The notes under the pieces: model-generated
Told to the model about the DNA's origin: nothing
What the model saw: only the letters and a program-made list of their open reading frames with translations
The model's database searches: none
Made by a program: the position numbers and the translations under genes
NCBI RefSeq assembly: GCF_000219605.1
Contig: NC_015740.1
Coordinates: forward strand, 372,001-436,000
Length of the DNA: 64,000 bases
Reading direction: 5' to 3'
Origin: Stutzerimonas stutzeri
GTDB taxonomy: Bacteria > Pseudomonadota > Gammaproteobacteria > Pseudomonadales > Pseudomonadaceae
In this document: one piece after another, positions 39,475 to 48,425 of the stretch
Numbering within the stretch: the first letter of the stretch is position 1
Layout: the number at the start of each line of letters is the position of its first letter

Positions 39475-39807
39475 TCAGGTTTGCGGACGCGCGGCTTTTT
39501 CCGCGTGTCCGGAGAGACCGAAGCGTCGATCCAGTTCATCCAGCACGGCCTGCGGGTGCTGGCCGAGGGCAGCGAGCATGACCAGGCTGTGGAACCAGAG
39601 ATCGGCGGTTTCGTAGATCAGGTCGCTGGAGTCGCCACTGACGGCGGCATCCTTGGCGGCGAGTATGGTTTCCACCGATTCCTCGCCGACCTTCTCGAGA
39701 ATCTTGTTCAGGCCCTTGTGATACAGGCTGGCGACGTATGAGCTGTCCGGCGCCGCGCCCTTGCGGGCCTCCAGCACCTCGGCCAGGCGGGTGAGGGTGT
39801 CACTCAT
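39475..39807 (-). CDS. hisE: Phosphoribosyl-ATP diphosphatase
   Basis: A 110-residue helical MazG-like enzyme ([36 protein letters not shown], with metal-binding acids). Second step of histidine synthesis. Overlaps hisI by 8 bp; hisI and hisE are separate genes here, not the fused HisIE. Confidence 0.95.
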   Translation of the reverse strand: MSDTLTRLAEVLEARKGAAPDSSYVASLYHKGLNKILEKVGEESVETILAAKDAAVSGDSSDLIYETADLWFHSLVMLAALGQHPQAVLDELDRRFGLSGHAEKAARPQT

Positions 39808-40195
39808 GCTTGTGCTCCGCGTAGATGGCGTGCGGGTCCTTGAGCACCGGCTCGACGACTTTCCAGGCGCCGTTCTCGAACACGCGGTAGAAGCAGCTTT
39901 CGCGACCGGTGTGGCAGGCGATGCCGCCGATCTGCTCGACCATCAGGATGATCACGTCGGCATCACAGTCCAGGCGCAGCTCGTGCAGCTGCTGCACATG
40001 TCCGGACTCCTCGCCCTTGCGCCACAGCTTGCCACGCGAACGTGACCAGTAGATGGCGCGGTTTTCCTGCGCGGTCAGCTGCAGCGCCTCGCGATTCATC
40101 CAGGCCATCATCAGCACGCGACCGGTCTTGTGGTCCTGGGCAATCGCCGGGACCAGGCCATCGGCGTTCCAGTTGATTTCGTCCAGCCAGTTCAT
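39800..40195 (-). CDS. hisI: Phosphoribosyl-AMP cyclohydrolase
   Basis: A 131-residue zinc enzyme with [26 protein letters not shown] and the metal/active-site motifs [24 protein letters not shown] and [10 protein letters not shown]. Third step of histidine synthesis. Confidence 0.95.
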   Translation of the reverse strand: MNWLDEINWNADGLVPAIAQDHKTGRVLMMAWMNREALQLTAQENRAIYWSRSRGKLWRKGEESGHVQQLHELRLDCDADVIILMVEQIGGIACHTGRESCFYRVFENGAWKVVEPVLKDPHAIYAEHKHE

Positions 40196-40244
40196 CGGAT
40201 TCTCCGCTCAATGCGTCAAGTGTGCCAGCCCCCACCAGCGATGG

Positions 40245-41852
40245 CTATCGGCGCACCACGATGAAGGTGCCGGCCACGAGCATGATCCAGGCCGGCCAGG
40301 CGTTGAGGGCGGTAAAGCTCTCGGCGCCGGCGGCGAGCGTCGCGCCGCTGCCGAGCAGGATCGCGCCGACCAGTCGCAGCGGCCAGTGGCGGCGCTCGCG
40401 CCATGGTGGCGGCGGGTTGTTGGCGTGGGGATGCGACATGCGTTCGAGCAGTTCGCGGGTCATGTGCGCCAGGTGCGGCAGCTGTTCGATCTGCGCCTGG
40501 GCGTTCTTCAGCAGCTGGCGCGGGCCCATGCGCTCGCGCATCCAGCGCTCGAGGTAGGGCTGGCCGGTGCTCCAGAGGTCGAGATCGGGATACAGCTCGC
40601 GGCCAAGGCCCTCGATATTGAGCAGGGTCTTCTGCAGCAGCACCAGTTGCGGCTGCACCTCCATGTTGAAGCGCCGCGCCACCTGGAACAGACGCACCAG
40701 CAGCTGACCGAAGGAGATGTCCTTCAGCGGCTTCTCGAAGATCGGCTCGCAGACGGTACGGATCGCCGCTTCGAACTCGTTGACCTTTGTTTCCGCCGGT
40801 ACCCAACCCGAGTCGATGTGCAGCTGCGCCACCTTGCGGTAGTCGCGTTTGAAGAAGGCCATCAGGTTGCGCGCCAGGTAGTCCTGGTCCTCCGGCGTCA
40901 GGCTGCCGACGATGCCGAAGTCCACTGCGATGTACTGCGGGCTCCAGGGCTGGTGGGTACTGACGAAGATGTTGCCGGGGTGCATGTCGGCATGGAAGAA
41001 ACTGTCGCGGAACACCTGGGTGAAGAAGATCTCCACGCCGCGTTCGGCCAGCTGGCGCATGTCGGTGTTCTGCCGTGCCAGACCGGCCATGTCCGTCACC
41101 GGTACGCCATAGATGCGCTCCATGACGAGCACTTGCGACCGGCAATAGTCCCAGTACACCTGCGGCACGTAGAGCAGTGCCGAGCCTTCGAAGTTACGCC
41201 TGAGCTGGCTGGCGTTGGCCGCTTCGCGAAGCAGGTCGAGTTCGTCGTAGATGGTCTTGGCATAGTCGTCGACCACTTCCACCAGGTGCAGGCGGCGCGC
41301 GTCGATGGAGATGCGTTCGGCGGTATTGGCCAGCATGAACAACCAGGCCAGGTCCTGGCTGATGATCGGCTTGAGGTTCGGCCGTACCACCTTGACCACC
41401 ACTTCCTCGCCGGAACGCAGCTTGGCGGCATGCACCTGGGCCACGGACGCGGAGGCCAGCGGTTTGCTGTCGAAGCGGGCGAACAGTTCGCCGACCGGGG
41501 CACCCAGCTGCTGCTCGATCAGCGCCGTGGCGACGGCCGAGTCGAATGGGGGTACTCGGTCCTGCAGCATCGCCAGTTCTTCGGCGATATCCGGCGGCAG
41601 CAGGTCGCGACGGGTCGAGAGAATCTGCCCGAACTTGATGAAGATCGGCCCCAGCCCTTCCAGCGCCAGGCGCAGGCGCGCGCCCCGCGACAGCGCGCTG
41701 CGCCGCCGCGGAACCCAGCGCCAGGGTAGCAGATAGCTGGTGCCGCGCAGCCACCAGGGCATCGGCAGGTCGAGGATGATGTCATCGAGGCGGTAGCGGA
41801 TCACCACCAGCAGGATGCGGAACAGGCGGCGTGCGGCGGCGAACAGCTTCAT
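40245..41852 (-). CDS. ubiB: Ubiquinone biosynthesis accessory kinase-like protein UbiB
   Basis: A 535-residue ABC1/ADCK-family protein: KxGQ motif in [30 protein letters not shown] (Ala-rich nucleotide loop), [12 protein letters not shown] and VDFGIVGSL, then two C-terminal membrane helices. It is an atypical ATPase needed for coenzyme Q synthesis. Overlaps ubiJ by 4 bp. Confidence 0.95.
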   Translation of the reverse strand: MKLFAAARRLFRILLVVIRYRLDDIILDLPMPWWLRGTSYLLPWRWVPRRRSALSRGARLRLALEGLGPIFIKFGQILSTRRDLLPPDIAEELAMLQDRVPPFDSAVATALIEQQLGAPVGELFARFDSKPLASASVAQVHAAKLRSGEEVVVKVVRPNLKPIISQDLAWLFMLANTAERISIDARRLHLVEVVDDYAKTIYDELDLLREAANASQLRRNFEGSALLYVPQVYWDYCRSQVLVMERIYGVPVTDMAGLARQNTDMRQLAERGVEIFFTQVFRDSFFHADMHPGNIFVSTHQPWSPQYIAVDFGIVGSLTPEDQDYLARNLMAFFKRDYRKVAQLHIDSGWVPAETKVNEFEAAIRTVCEPIFEKPLKDISFGQLLVRLFQVARRFNMEVQPQLVLLQKTLLNIEGLGRELYPDLDLWSTGQPYLERWMRERMGPRQLLKNAQAQIEQLPHLAHMTRELLERMSHPHANNPPPPWRERRHWPLRLVGAILLGSGATLAAGAESFTALNAWPAWIMLVAGTFIVVRR

Positions 41853-42472
41853 TCGGAGCGATCTGGATTCAGGTTGAGGGCGAGGCGCTCGATGCGCGCC
41901 TCGAGTCGGTCGAGGGCGAGTTTCATGTCATCCAGTTCGTCGAAGCGCGCTTGGGCCTCGGCCTGGCCGACCAGCGTGCGTGACTCCTCGCTGAGATAGT
42001 CGGCCAGATCCTGGCGCAGCGAGCCCGCGCTGTCGCGCAGCCAGTCCAGCGGGTTGCGCAGGCTGGAGCCGAGCAGCTGTGCACCGACCGGACCGAGCCA
42101 GCGGGAAATCTCGTACTCCCAGTCCAGCTCCAGGTCCTGCAGCACCTCCGCGAGGTTCATCAGCAAGCCGCTGTCGCCCTCGATCTCGACGTCCGGACCA
42201 TGCAGCACCGCGGTCTTGTTGCGGCTGGCGGCCAGGCGCAGCAGGCTGCTCGCCGGCGCGCGCAGCCGGCAGTCGGCATCGCTACCCCAGGTGCCGGCCA
42301 GACGCAGCCCTTCATCGTCGGCGAGGATAAACAGGCGCCAGGCCGGGGCCGTGCAGTCGATCTCGATGACCCGGCCACTCAGGCGCGCCAGCCGCGGCAG
42401 TGCGGTCGGGTCCAGACGCAGGACGCGATTGATGCCGCGCTCGGCGCCGGCCAGCAGGGCAGCGCGCAGCAT
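41849..42472 (-). CDS. ubiJ: Ubiquinone biosynthesis accessory factor UbiJ
   Basis: A 207-residue protein. The N-terminal SCP2 lipid-binding domain (~15-115) is followed by a C-terminal coiled coil ([25 protein letters not shown]). It organises the ubiquinone synthesis complex. Overlaps ubiE by one base and ubiB by 4 bp. Confidence 0.92.
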   Translation of the reverse strand: MLRAALLAGAERGINRVLRLDPTALPRLARLSGRVIEIDCTAPAWRLFILADDEGLRLAGTWGSDADCRLRAPASSLLRLAASRNKTAVLHGPDVEIEGDSGLLMNLAEVLQDLELDWEYEISRWLGPVGAQLLGSSLRNPLDWLRDSAGSLRQDLADYLSEESRTLVGQAEAQARFDELDDMKLALDRLEARIERLALNLNPDRSE

Positions 42473-43242
42473 CAGGGCTTAATGCCGCGGTGCAGGGCGA
42501 CGATGCCGCCGGTCATGTTGTGGTAGCTGACGCGCTCGAAACCGGCAGCTTCCATCATGCCCTTGAGGGTTTCCTGATCCGGGTGCATGCGGATCGACTC
42601 GGCCAGGTAACGGTAGCTGTCGGCATCGTTGGTGATCAGCTTGCCCATCATCGGCAGCAGGCTGAACGAGTAGGCATCGTAGGCCTTGGAGAACAGCTGG
42701 TTGGTCGGCTTGGAGAATTCCAGCACCAGCAGCCGGCCGCCCGGCTTGAGCACGCGCAGCATCGAGGCGATGGCGTCTTCCTTGTGGGTGACGTTGCGCA
42801 GGCCGAAGGCGATGGTGACCACGTCGAAGTAGTTGTCCGGGAAGGGCAGCTTCTCGGCATCGGCCTGGACGAACCTGACGTTGCCGGCCACGCCCTTGTC
42901 CAGCAGCTTGTCGCGGCCGACCTTGAGCATCGAGGCATTGATGTCGGCCAGCACCACTTCACCCGTGGGGCCGACGATGCGGGAGAACTGGCGGGTCAGG
43001 TCGCCGGTGCCGCCGGCGATGTCCAGAATCCGATTGCCGTGGCGCGCGCCGGACAGCTCGATGGTGAAGCGCTTCCACAGTCGGTGGATGCCGCCGGACA
43101 TCAGGTCGTTCATCAGGTCGTACTTGGCGGCAACGGAATGGAACACCTCGGCCACCTTCTGCGCCTTCTGGCTTTCCGGCACGTTCTCGTAGCCGAAATG
43201 GGTGGTCGGTTCTGCGTCATGCGCTTTGCGAGGATCGGTCAT
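42472..43242 (-). CDS. ubiE: Demethylmenaquinone/ubiquinone C-methyltransferase UbiE
   Basis: A 256-residue methyltransferase with [17 protein letters not shown], the SAM motif [14 protein letters not shown], and [34 protein letters not shown]. First gene of the ubiEJB operon; the gap to the divergent PHA-system gene is 186 bp. Confidence 0.95.
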   Translation of the reverse strand: MTDPRKAHDAEPTTHFGYENVPESQKAQKVAEVFHSVAAKYDLMNDLMSGGIHRLWKRFTIELSGARHGNRILDIAGGTGDLTRQFSRIVGPTGEVVLADINASMLKVGRDKLLDKGVAGNVRFVQADAEKLPFPDNYFDVVTIAFGLRNVTHKEDAIASMLRVLKPGGRLLVLEFSKPTNQLFSKAYDAYSFSLLPMMGKLITNDADSYRYLAESIRMHPDQETLKGMMEAAGFERVSYHNMTGGIVALHRGIKP

Positions 43243-43390
43243 GTCACTTTCACCCGAAGAATGTGCCCGGCATTCTAAACCTAAAAAGGCGGCTGATAAG
43301 CGTCGAGCAGGTGGCGGCCGGCAAAAGGTCTAGCGGCGACATGTCGCAGGGTCGAGCTCGGGGTGCCGCGGAGCAGACTTGCCACTTTGC

Positions 43391-43396
43391 TATAGT
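43391..43396 (+). promoter_or_regulatory. Likely -10 element (TATAGT) of the PHA-system gene
   Basis: TATAGT lies 33 bp before the start codon at 43429. No good -35 stands at 16-18 bp, so the promoter is only partly supported. Confidence 0.35.
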
Positions 43397-43428
43397 GCGC
43401 GCCTTTTCGGGCGCAGCCAGGAGCCGTC

Positions 43429-43704
43429 ATGGCGCAGATCATCGTCGAACGTTCCCACAACCTCGGCCGCGACGCGGCCCGCGAAAAGGCCGACGAGCTC
43501 GCCGCACGCCTGGCCCGCGAGTTCGGGGTGAGCTGTCAGTGGCAGGGTGATGTGCTGGCGGTCAGGCGCAGTGGCGCGGACGGGCGCATCGAAGTGCGCG
43601 AGGACAGCGTGAAGGTGCTGCTCAACCTCGGCCTGCTGCTTTCGGCCATGGGCAGCAGCATTCAGGGCCAGATCGAGCGGGCACTGGACAAGGCGCTGGC
43701 CTGA
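43429..43704 (+). CDS. Polyhydroxyalkanoic acid system family protein
   Basis: A 91-residue protein (IIVERSHNLGRDAAREKADELAARLAREFG ... IEVREDSVKVLLNLGLLLSAMGSSIQGQIERALDK) of the PHA_gran_rgn family. In other pseudomonads it sits between ubiE and the mcl-PHA gene cluster. CAGGAG lies upstream. The phasin and synthase genes normally next to it are missing here. Its function is not established and may not depend on PHA. Confidence 0.85.
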   Translation: MAQIIVERSHNLGRDAAREKADELAARLAREFGVSCQWQGDVLAVRRSGADGRIEVREDSVKVLLNLGLLLSAMGSSIQGQIERALDKALA

Positions 43705-43710
43705 ACGGCG

Positions 43711-43734
43711 GCGCAGGGCCACGTGGCCCTGCGC
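43711..43734. terminator. Perfect 24-bp palindrome between converging genes
   Basis: Twelve bases (GCGCAGGGCCAC) are followed directly by their reverse complement, 6 bp after the PHA-system stop and 7 bp before the end of the chemoreceptor gene. It probably acts as a bidirectional terminator, though without T-runs. Confidence 0.5.
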
Positions 43735-43741
43735 CTGGCAG

Positions 43742-45673
43742 TCAGAGGCGGAAGCGGCCGATCTGCTGCTGGAGCGCGTTGCCCAGCTGGGCCAGTTCGG
43801 TGCTGGCGCGCGCCGTCTCGTCACTGGCGGTGGCGGTTTGCAGGGAAATGTCACGCACGCTGACCACGCTGCGGTTGATCTCCTCGGTCACGGCGCTCTG
43901 CTGCTCGGCCGCCGCCGCGATCTGCTGGTTCATGCTCTGGATGGTCGACACGGTACGGGCGATGACGCTCAGGGCGTCTCCGGCCCGGCGGGTCAGTTCG
44001 ACCGTGCTGTCACTCAGCTGCTGATTGTCGCGCATCAGTTGGCTGGCGCTCTGGGCACTGTTCTGCAGGGTGCCGATCAGCTTCTCGATCTCCTCGGTCG
44101 ATTGCTGGGTGCGTTGCGCCAGGGCGCGTACTTCGTCTGCCACCACGGCGAAGCCGCGGCCGGCTTCACCAGCCCGCGCCGCCTCGATGGCGGCATTGAG
44201 CGCCAGCAGATTGGTCTGCTCGGCGACTGCCTTGATCACGTCCAGCACACTGCCGATGGCATCGCTGTCGCGGCGTAGGTGCTCCATCGCCTCGCCGGTA
44301 TTGGCGACCTGCATCGCCATGCGCTCGATCTGGGCGACGGCGTCGCCTGCCAGCTTCTCGCCCTGTACCGCCTGCTGGTCCGCTTCGGCAGTGGCCTGTG
44401 CGGCATCGACCGCATTGCGCGCCACTTCCTGAACGGTGGCGGCCATCTCGTTCACCGCCGTGGCCACCTGATCGGTCTCCTGGCGCTGATCGTTGACGCC
44501 GGCGCTGGTCTGCTCGGTGACGGCAGACAGCTCCTCGGCAGCGGCGGCGATCTGCGTCGAGCTGTCGCCGATGCTGCCGATCAGCTTGCGCAGACTCTGG
44601 CGCATGTCCTGCATCGCGCTTTCCAGCTGGCCCAGCTCGTCGCGGCGTTGTGCGCTGTCCTGGCCGGAGAGGTCGCCGTCGGCGATGCGCCGGGCCATGG
44701 CCAGGGTGTGGCGCAACGGCAGAATGATCTGGCGGGCAATGAACCAGGCCGCGAGCAGGCCGAGCAGTGCACTGGCGAAGGCGGTCAGCATCGTCTGGAT
44801 GCGCGCCTGCTGCGTTTCGCCGAGCATCTTGGTCTGCTGGTTGCGGTAGAGATTGCCGTTGATTTCCAGCAGATCGCCGATTTCGGAGGCCAGCGCCGTG
44901 CGAGCCTGGATGGTCGCATCCATGCCGACCTTGAAGGTCTCGATCGCTGCACGGTAGCGCTGCAGGGCGCTGGTCATTCGGTCGAGATGGCTGTATTGAT
45001 CGACGGGTAGCAGGCCGCGCAACAGATCGGCCTGTTCACGGGAGCGATCGAGGCCGGCATAGGCGAGCTGCGCAGACTCTTCGGTGTGCTGGAAGATGTA
45101 GCCGCGCACCAGGTAGCGGCTCTCCAGTACGCGCCGGGTTAGTTCGGCGAGGGCGCGGGCCTGCTGTACGACGAGAGGGTCGTCGGCGGACTGTTCGAGG
45201 GTCTGGTAGATCTGCTCTTCCAGTTCGCCGAGCGCCTTGAGGGCCTCGCCGGCGCTGCTGACCATCACGCCCCGGCTCTGTTCGCGGCTTTCGCGGGCCT
45301 GCTTCAGCTCCTGGAAGCTGCGTTCGATGCGCTCGGCATACTGGAGTGCGGAGGCGATGTCGCGCTGGTCATCGGCGGCAGTCAGGGTGGTGCGGATGTC
45401 CTGCAGGTGGTTGCGGACTTCGCCGATCTTGCCGGTCACCTGCTGGGCGTGGGCGTCGCTGCCGCTTTGTTCGAACAGGGTGCGTGCGGTATCCACCGCG
45501 TAGGAGGCTTCCTGGACCTGGGACAGGCGGGTCTGCTTCTGGTTGCGCTCCAGCAACCCGTTCAGGCTGGTGACGGCGATGGCGGCAACCAGAAGTGTCA
45601 GCAGGACCATGAAGCCGAAGCCCAGGCCAAGCTTGCGCGTGACGGCCAGGTCGGTGAAAAAGCGGGAGATCAT
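43742..45673 (-). CDS. Methyl-accepting chemotaxis protein with helical-bimodular-type sensor
   Basis: A 643-residue receptor from the ATG at 45673 (GGAG ~9 bp upstream). TM1 ~13-33, a long all-helical periplasmic domain (~34-290) of the size and pattern of the HBM domain, TM2 ~293-312, HAMP, and a 40-helix-type signalling domain with [21 protein letters not shown] receptors in Pseudomonas bind organic acids or polyamines; the ligand here is unknown. It occupies the place where the PHA cluster is usually found. Confidence 0.85.
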   Translation of the reverse strand: MISRFFTDLAVTRKLGLGFGFMVLLTLLVAAIAVTSLNGLLERNQKQTRLSQVQEASYAVDTARTLFEQSGSDAHAQQVTGKIGEVRNHLQDIRTTLTAADDQRDIASALQYAERIERSFQELKQARESREQSRGVMVSSAGEALKALGELEEQIYQTLEQSADDPLVVQQARALAELTRRVLESRYLVRGYIFQHTEESAQLAYAGLDRSREQADLLRGLLPVDQYSHLDRMTSALQRYRAAIETFKVGMDATIQARTALASEIGDLLEINGNLYRNQQTKMLGETQQARIQTMLTAFASALLGLLAAWFIARQIILPLRHTLAMARRIADGDLSGQDSAQRRDELGQLESAMQDMRQSLRKLIGSIGDSSTQIAAAAEELSAVTEQTSAGVNDQRQETDQVATAVNEMAATVQEVARNAVDAAQATAEADQQAVQGEKLAGDAVAQIERMAMQVANTGEAMEHLRRDSDAIGSVLDVIKAVAEQTNLLALNAAIEAARAGEAGRGFAVVADEVRALAQRTQQSTEEIEKLIGTLQNSAQSASQLMRDNQQLSDSTVELTRRAGDALSVIARTVSTIQSMNQQIAAAAEQQSAVTEEINRSVVSVRDISLQTATASDETARASTELAQLGNALQQQIGRFRL

Positions 45674-45974
45674 GTGTGAACGCTCCAGAAAGTCGAGGCG
45701 GGCGCAGTCGCAAGAACACTGCAGCGAGGCGTCTTGTGCCGGGTCGCCGCAATGGCGGCGAGTAAGTGTCCCTGCACTTAGCGGCCGGCCTCGGAGGTTT
45801 CTTAAGCGCTTGTGCGGCTCGGCTGCCGTTTTTCGACCGCAGGGTCGCGCTGTGGTCGTACGGCTCTGGAAGCGGTGGGGCAAGGCATGAAGCAGGCGGG
45901 GAGGCGCCTGCGGTTACGACTTTGAATCGGTCAGGCGCGCAAGAGCGGGAGGGTGCAATCCTCGCCGCGGCGGC
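45674..45974. other. Intergenic region upstream of the HBM chemoreceptor
   Basis: 301 bases between the chemoreceptor start and the end of the DUF971 gene, both read from the minus strand. I see no ORF worth calling, no recognisable remnant of a PHA gene, and no FliA-type motif. A GCCGC/GCGGC hairpin (around 45747-45760) is the only structure noted. Confidence 0.4.
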
Positions 45975-46349
45975 TCAGAGCATCAGCTTGACCACGGACT
46001 CATCGGGGTCGCGGGACTTGCCGGCGGCCGCCAGTGCCGCGAGATAGGCGTCCCATAGCGCCTGCTGATTCAGCGCCAGGCGTTCGAGGTAGTCCCAGGT
46101 GTAGAGGCCGCTGTCGTGGCCGTCGCTGAAGGTCAGCTTCAAGGCGTACTGGCCGGCCGGCTCGATCTGCTCCAGCGCGACCTTCAGCTTGCCGGTCTGC
46201 AGCACCGGGTTGCCGTGGCCCTGGACTTCCGCCGATGGCGAATGCACGCGCAGGAACTCGGCGGGCAGCACGTAGCGCTCGTCGGCGCCGTATTCCAGTT
46301 CCAGCGTTCTGGACGCCTTGTGCAGTTTGATTGCAGTGGGGATGCGCAT
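45975..46349 (-). CDS. DUF971 (gamma-butyrobetaine hydroxylase-like N-terminal) protein
   Basis: A 124-residue protein from the ATG at 46349 (GGAG 7 bp upstream). It has the fold of the N-terminal domain of gamma-butyrobetaine hydroxylase (LELEYGADERYVLPAEFLRVHSPSAEV ... GHDSGLYTWDYLERL). Family members are linked to iron-sulfur cluster handling. It follows hslU closely, as in other pseudomonads. Confidence 0.88.
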   Translation of the reverse strand: MRIPTAIKLHKASRTLELEYGADERYVLPAEFLRVHSPSAEVQGHGNPVLQTGKLKVALEQIEPAGQYALKLTFSDGHDSGLYTWDYLERLALNQQALWDAYLAALAAAGKSRDPDESVVKLML

Positions 46350-46397
46350 GCGACGCTCCGGAAAAATCGGCCGTGGCAATCGCCACGGCCGTGACGG

Positions 46398-47741
46398 TCA
46401 GAGGATGTAGCGCGACAGGTCTTCGTCCTGAGCCAGTTCGCCGAGGTGCTCGTTGACGTAGGCGGCGTCGATGCGGATCGGTTCGCCCTGCTGCTTGCCG
46501 GCCAGGTCGGCTGCACTGAAGGAGACCTCCTCCAGCAGGCGCTCGAGCAGGGTGTGCAGGCGCCGGGCACCGATGTTCTCGGTCTTCTCGTTGACCTGCC
46601 AGGCGATCTCGGCGATGCGCTTGATGCCGTCCTCAAGAAACTCGATGTGCAGCCCTTCGGTCTTCAGCAGCTCGCGGTACTGCTCGGTGAGCGCCGCATG
46701 CGGCTCGGTGAGGATGCGCTCGAAGTCCTGCGGTGACAGCGCCTTGAGCTCCACGCGGATCGGCAGGCGACCCTGCAGTTCCGGCACCAGGTCGCTGGGC
46801 TTGGACAGGTGGAAGGCGCCGGAGGCGATGAAGAGAATATGGTCGGTCTTGACCATGCCCAGCTTGGTGTTGACCGTGCTGCCCTCGATCAGCGGCAGCA
46901 GGTCGCGCTGCACGCCCTCGCGGGAAACGTCGGCGCCGCTGGTGTTGCCGCGCTTGGCAACCTTGTCGATCTCGTCGATGAAGACGATGCCGTTCTGCTC
47001 CACCGCCTCCAGGGCGCGGGCCTTGAGGTCTTCTTCGTTGACCAGGCGCGCGGCTTCCTCGTCGCGGATGAGCTTGAAGGCTTCCTTGATCTTCAGCTTG
47101 CGGCTCTTCTTCTTGCCCTTGCCCATGTTGGCGAAGAGGTTCTGCAGCTGGTTGGTCATCTCCTCCATGCCGGGCGGGGCCATGATCTCCACCCCGGCCG
47201 GGCTCTCGGCGACCTCGATGTCGATCTCCTTGTCGTCCAGCTGGCCTTCGCGCAGGCGCTTGCGGAACAGCTGACGGGTGTTGGAATCACCGCTCTGCAC
47301 CGGCTCTTCGGAAAAGCCTACCGGGCGCGCCGGCGGCAGCAGGGCGTCGAGGATGCGTTCTTCGGCGGCGTCTTCGGCGCGGTGGCGCATCTTGTGCACC
47401 TCCTGCTCGCGCAGCATCTTCAGCGCCGCGTCGGCCAGATCGCGGATGATCGATTCGACGTCACGGCCGACATAGCCGACCTCGGTGAACTTGGTGGCTT
47501 CCACTTTCAGGAACGGCGCGTTGGCCAGCTTGGCCAGGCGGCGGGCAATTTCGGTCTTGCCGACGCCGGTGGGGCCGATCATCAGAATGTTCTTCGGGGT
47601 GACTTCCTGGCGCAGCTCGGCGGGCAGCTGCATGCGCCGCCAGCGGTTGCGCAGGGCGATGGCCACGGCGCGCTTGGCGTCGTCCTGGCCGATGATGTGG
47701 CGGTTGAGTTCGTGGACGATCTCGCGGGGCGTCATGGACAT
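46398..47741 (-). CDS. hslU: ATP-dependent protease ATPase subunit HslU
   Basis: A 447-residue AAA+ unfoldase: Walker [13 protein letters not shown], the GYVGRD pore loop, an intermediate domain ~110-245, Walker [13 protein letters not shown], and the C-terminal tail ending LSRYIL that docks into HslV. Cotranscribed with hslV (27 bp apart). Confidence 0.96.
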   Translation of the reverse strand: MSMTPREIVHELNRHIIGQDDAKRAVAIALRNRWRRMQLPAELRQEVTPKNILMIGPTGVGKTEIARRLAKLANAPFLKVEATKFTEVGYVGRDVESIIRDLADAALKMLREQEVHKMRHRAEDAAEERILDALLPPARPVGFSEEPVQSGDSNTRQLFRKRLREGQLDDKEIDIEVAESPAGVEIMAPPGMEEMTNQLQNLFANMGKGKKKSRKLKIKEAFKLIRDEEAARLVNEEDLKARALEAVEQNGIVFIDEIDKVAKRGNTSGADVSREGVQRDLLPLIEGSTVNTKLGMVKTDHILFIASGAFHLSKPSDLVPELQGRLPIRVELKALSPQDFERILTEPHAALTEQYRELLKTEGLHIEFLEDGIKRIAEIAWQVNEKTENIGARRLHTLLERLLEEVSFSAADLAGKQQGEPIRIDAAYVNEHLGELAQDEDLSRYIL

Positions 47742-47768
47742 GGTGCGGTACTCCGGAACGACAGGCGA

Positions 47769-48305
47769 TTAGACCGCGCTGTCGAGCTCCTCGATGGTCA
47801 GGTTCTGATTGGTGAACACGCAGATGCTGCCGGCGATGTTCAGCGCCGTCTCGGCGATTTCCTGGGCCGACATGTCGGCGCCGGCCTTGAGCAGCAGGGC
47901 CTTGGCCGCGGCCTGGGCGAAGCCGCCGCCGGAGCCCATGGCGATCAGGTCGTCTTCGGGCTGCACCACGTCGCCGTTGCCGGTGATGATCAGCGAGGCA
48001 TCCTTGTTGGCCACAGCGAGCATGGCTTCCAGACGGCTCAGGGAGCGGTCGGTGCGCCAGTCCTTCGCCAGCTCGACGGCGGCGCGCACCAGATGGCCCT
48101 GGTGCTTCTCCAGCTGACCTTCGAAGCGCTCGAAGAGGGTGAAGGCATCGGCGGTGGCGCCGGCGAAGCCGGCCAGGACCTGGCCGTGATAGAGGCGGCG
48201 GACCTTCTTGGCGTTGCCTTTCATGACGGTGTTGCCGAGGGAAACCTGGCCGTCGCCGCCCATGACGACTTTGCCGTTGCGGCGCACTGAAACGATGGTG
48301 GTCAA
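47769..48305 (-). CDS. hslV: ATP-dependent protease peptidase subunit HslV
   Basis: A 178-residue proteasome-like peptidase. After Met removal the N-terminal nucleophile is Thr ([23 protein letters not shown]). Forms the HslVU protease that degrades unfolded and regulatory proteins. A sigma-32 promoter lies ~40 bp upstream. Confidence 0.96.
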   Translation of the reverse strand: MTTIVSVRRNGKVVMGGDGQVSLGNTVMKGNAKKVRRLYHGQVLAGFAGATADAFTLFERFEGQLEKHQGHLVRAAVELAKDWRTDRSLSRLEAMLAVANKDASLIITGNGDVVQPEDDLIAMGSGGGFAQAAAKALLLKAGADMSAQEIAETALNIAGSICVFTNQNLTIEELDSAV

Positions 48306-48351
48306 AGGAAAATCTCCACACTGCGGGGCGATGAATGCCCGAATGCGGTTG

Positions 48352-48380
48352 ATATGGGGGACTGCTTCCGGCTTTTCAAC
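48352..48380 (-). promoter_or_regulatory. Sigma-32 (heat-shock) promoter of hslVU
   Basis: On the minus strand GTTGAAA (48380-48374), a 14-base spacer, and CCCCATAT (48359-48352) match the heat-shock consensus CTTGAAA-N11-16-CCCCATNT at all but the first base. Predicted start ~48344, ~40 bp before hslV. Confidence 0.8.
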
Positions 48381-48425
48381 GGCTGTCGGTGAGGTTCATC
48401 GACAGCCGTGGTTCTGCACGAGGCG

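Noticed and set aside
45674..45974. Remnants of phaC/phaF/phaI in the spacer
   Set aside because: No frame resembling synthase or phasin sequence was seen on either strand.
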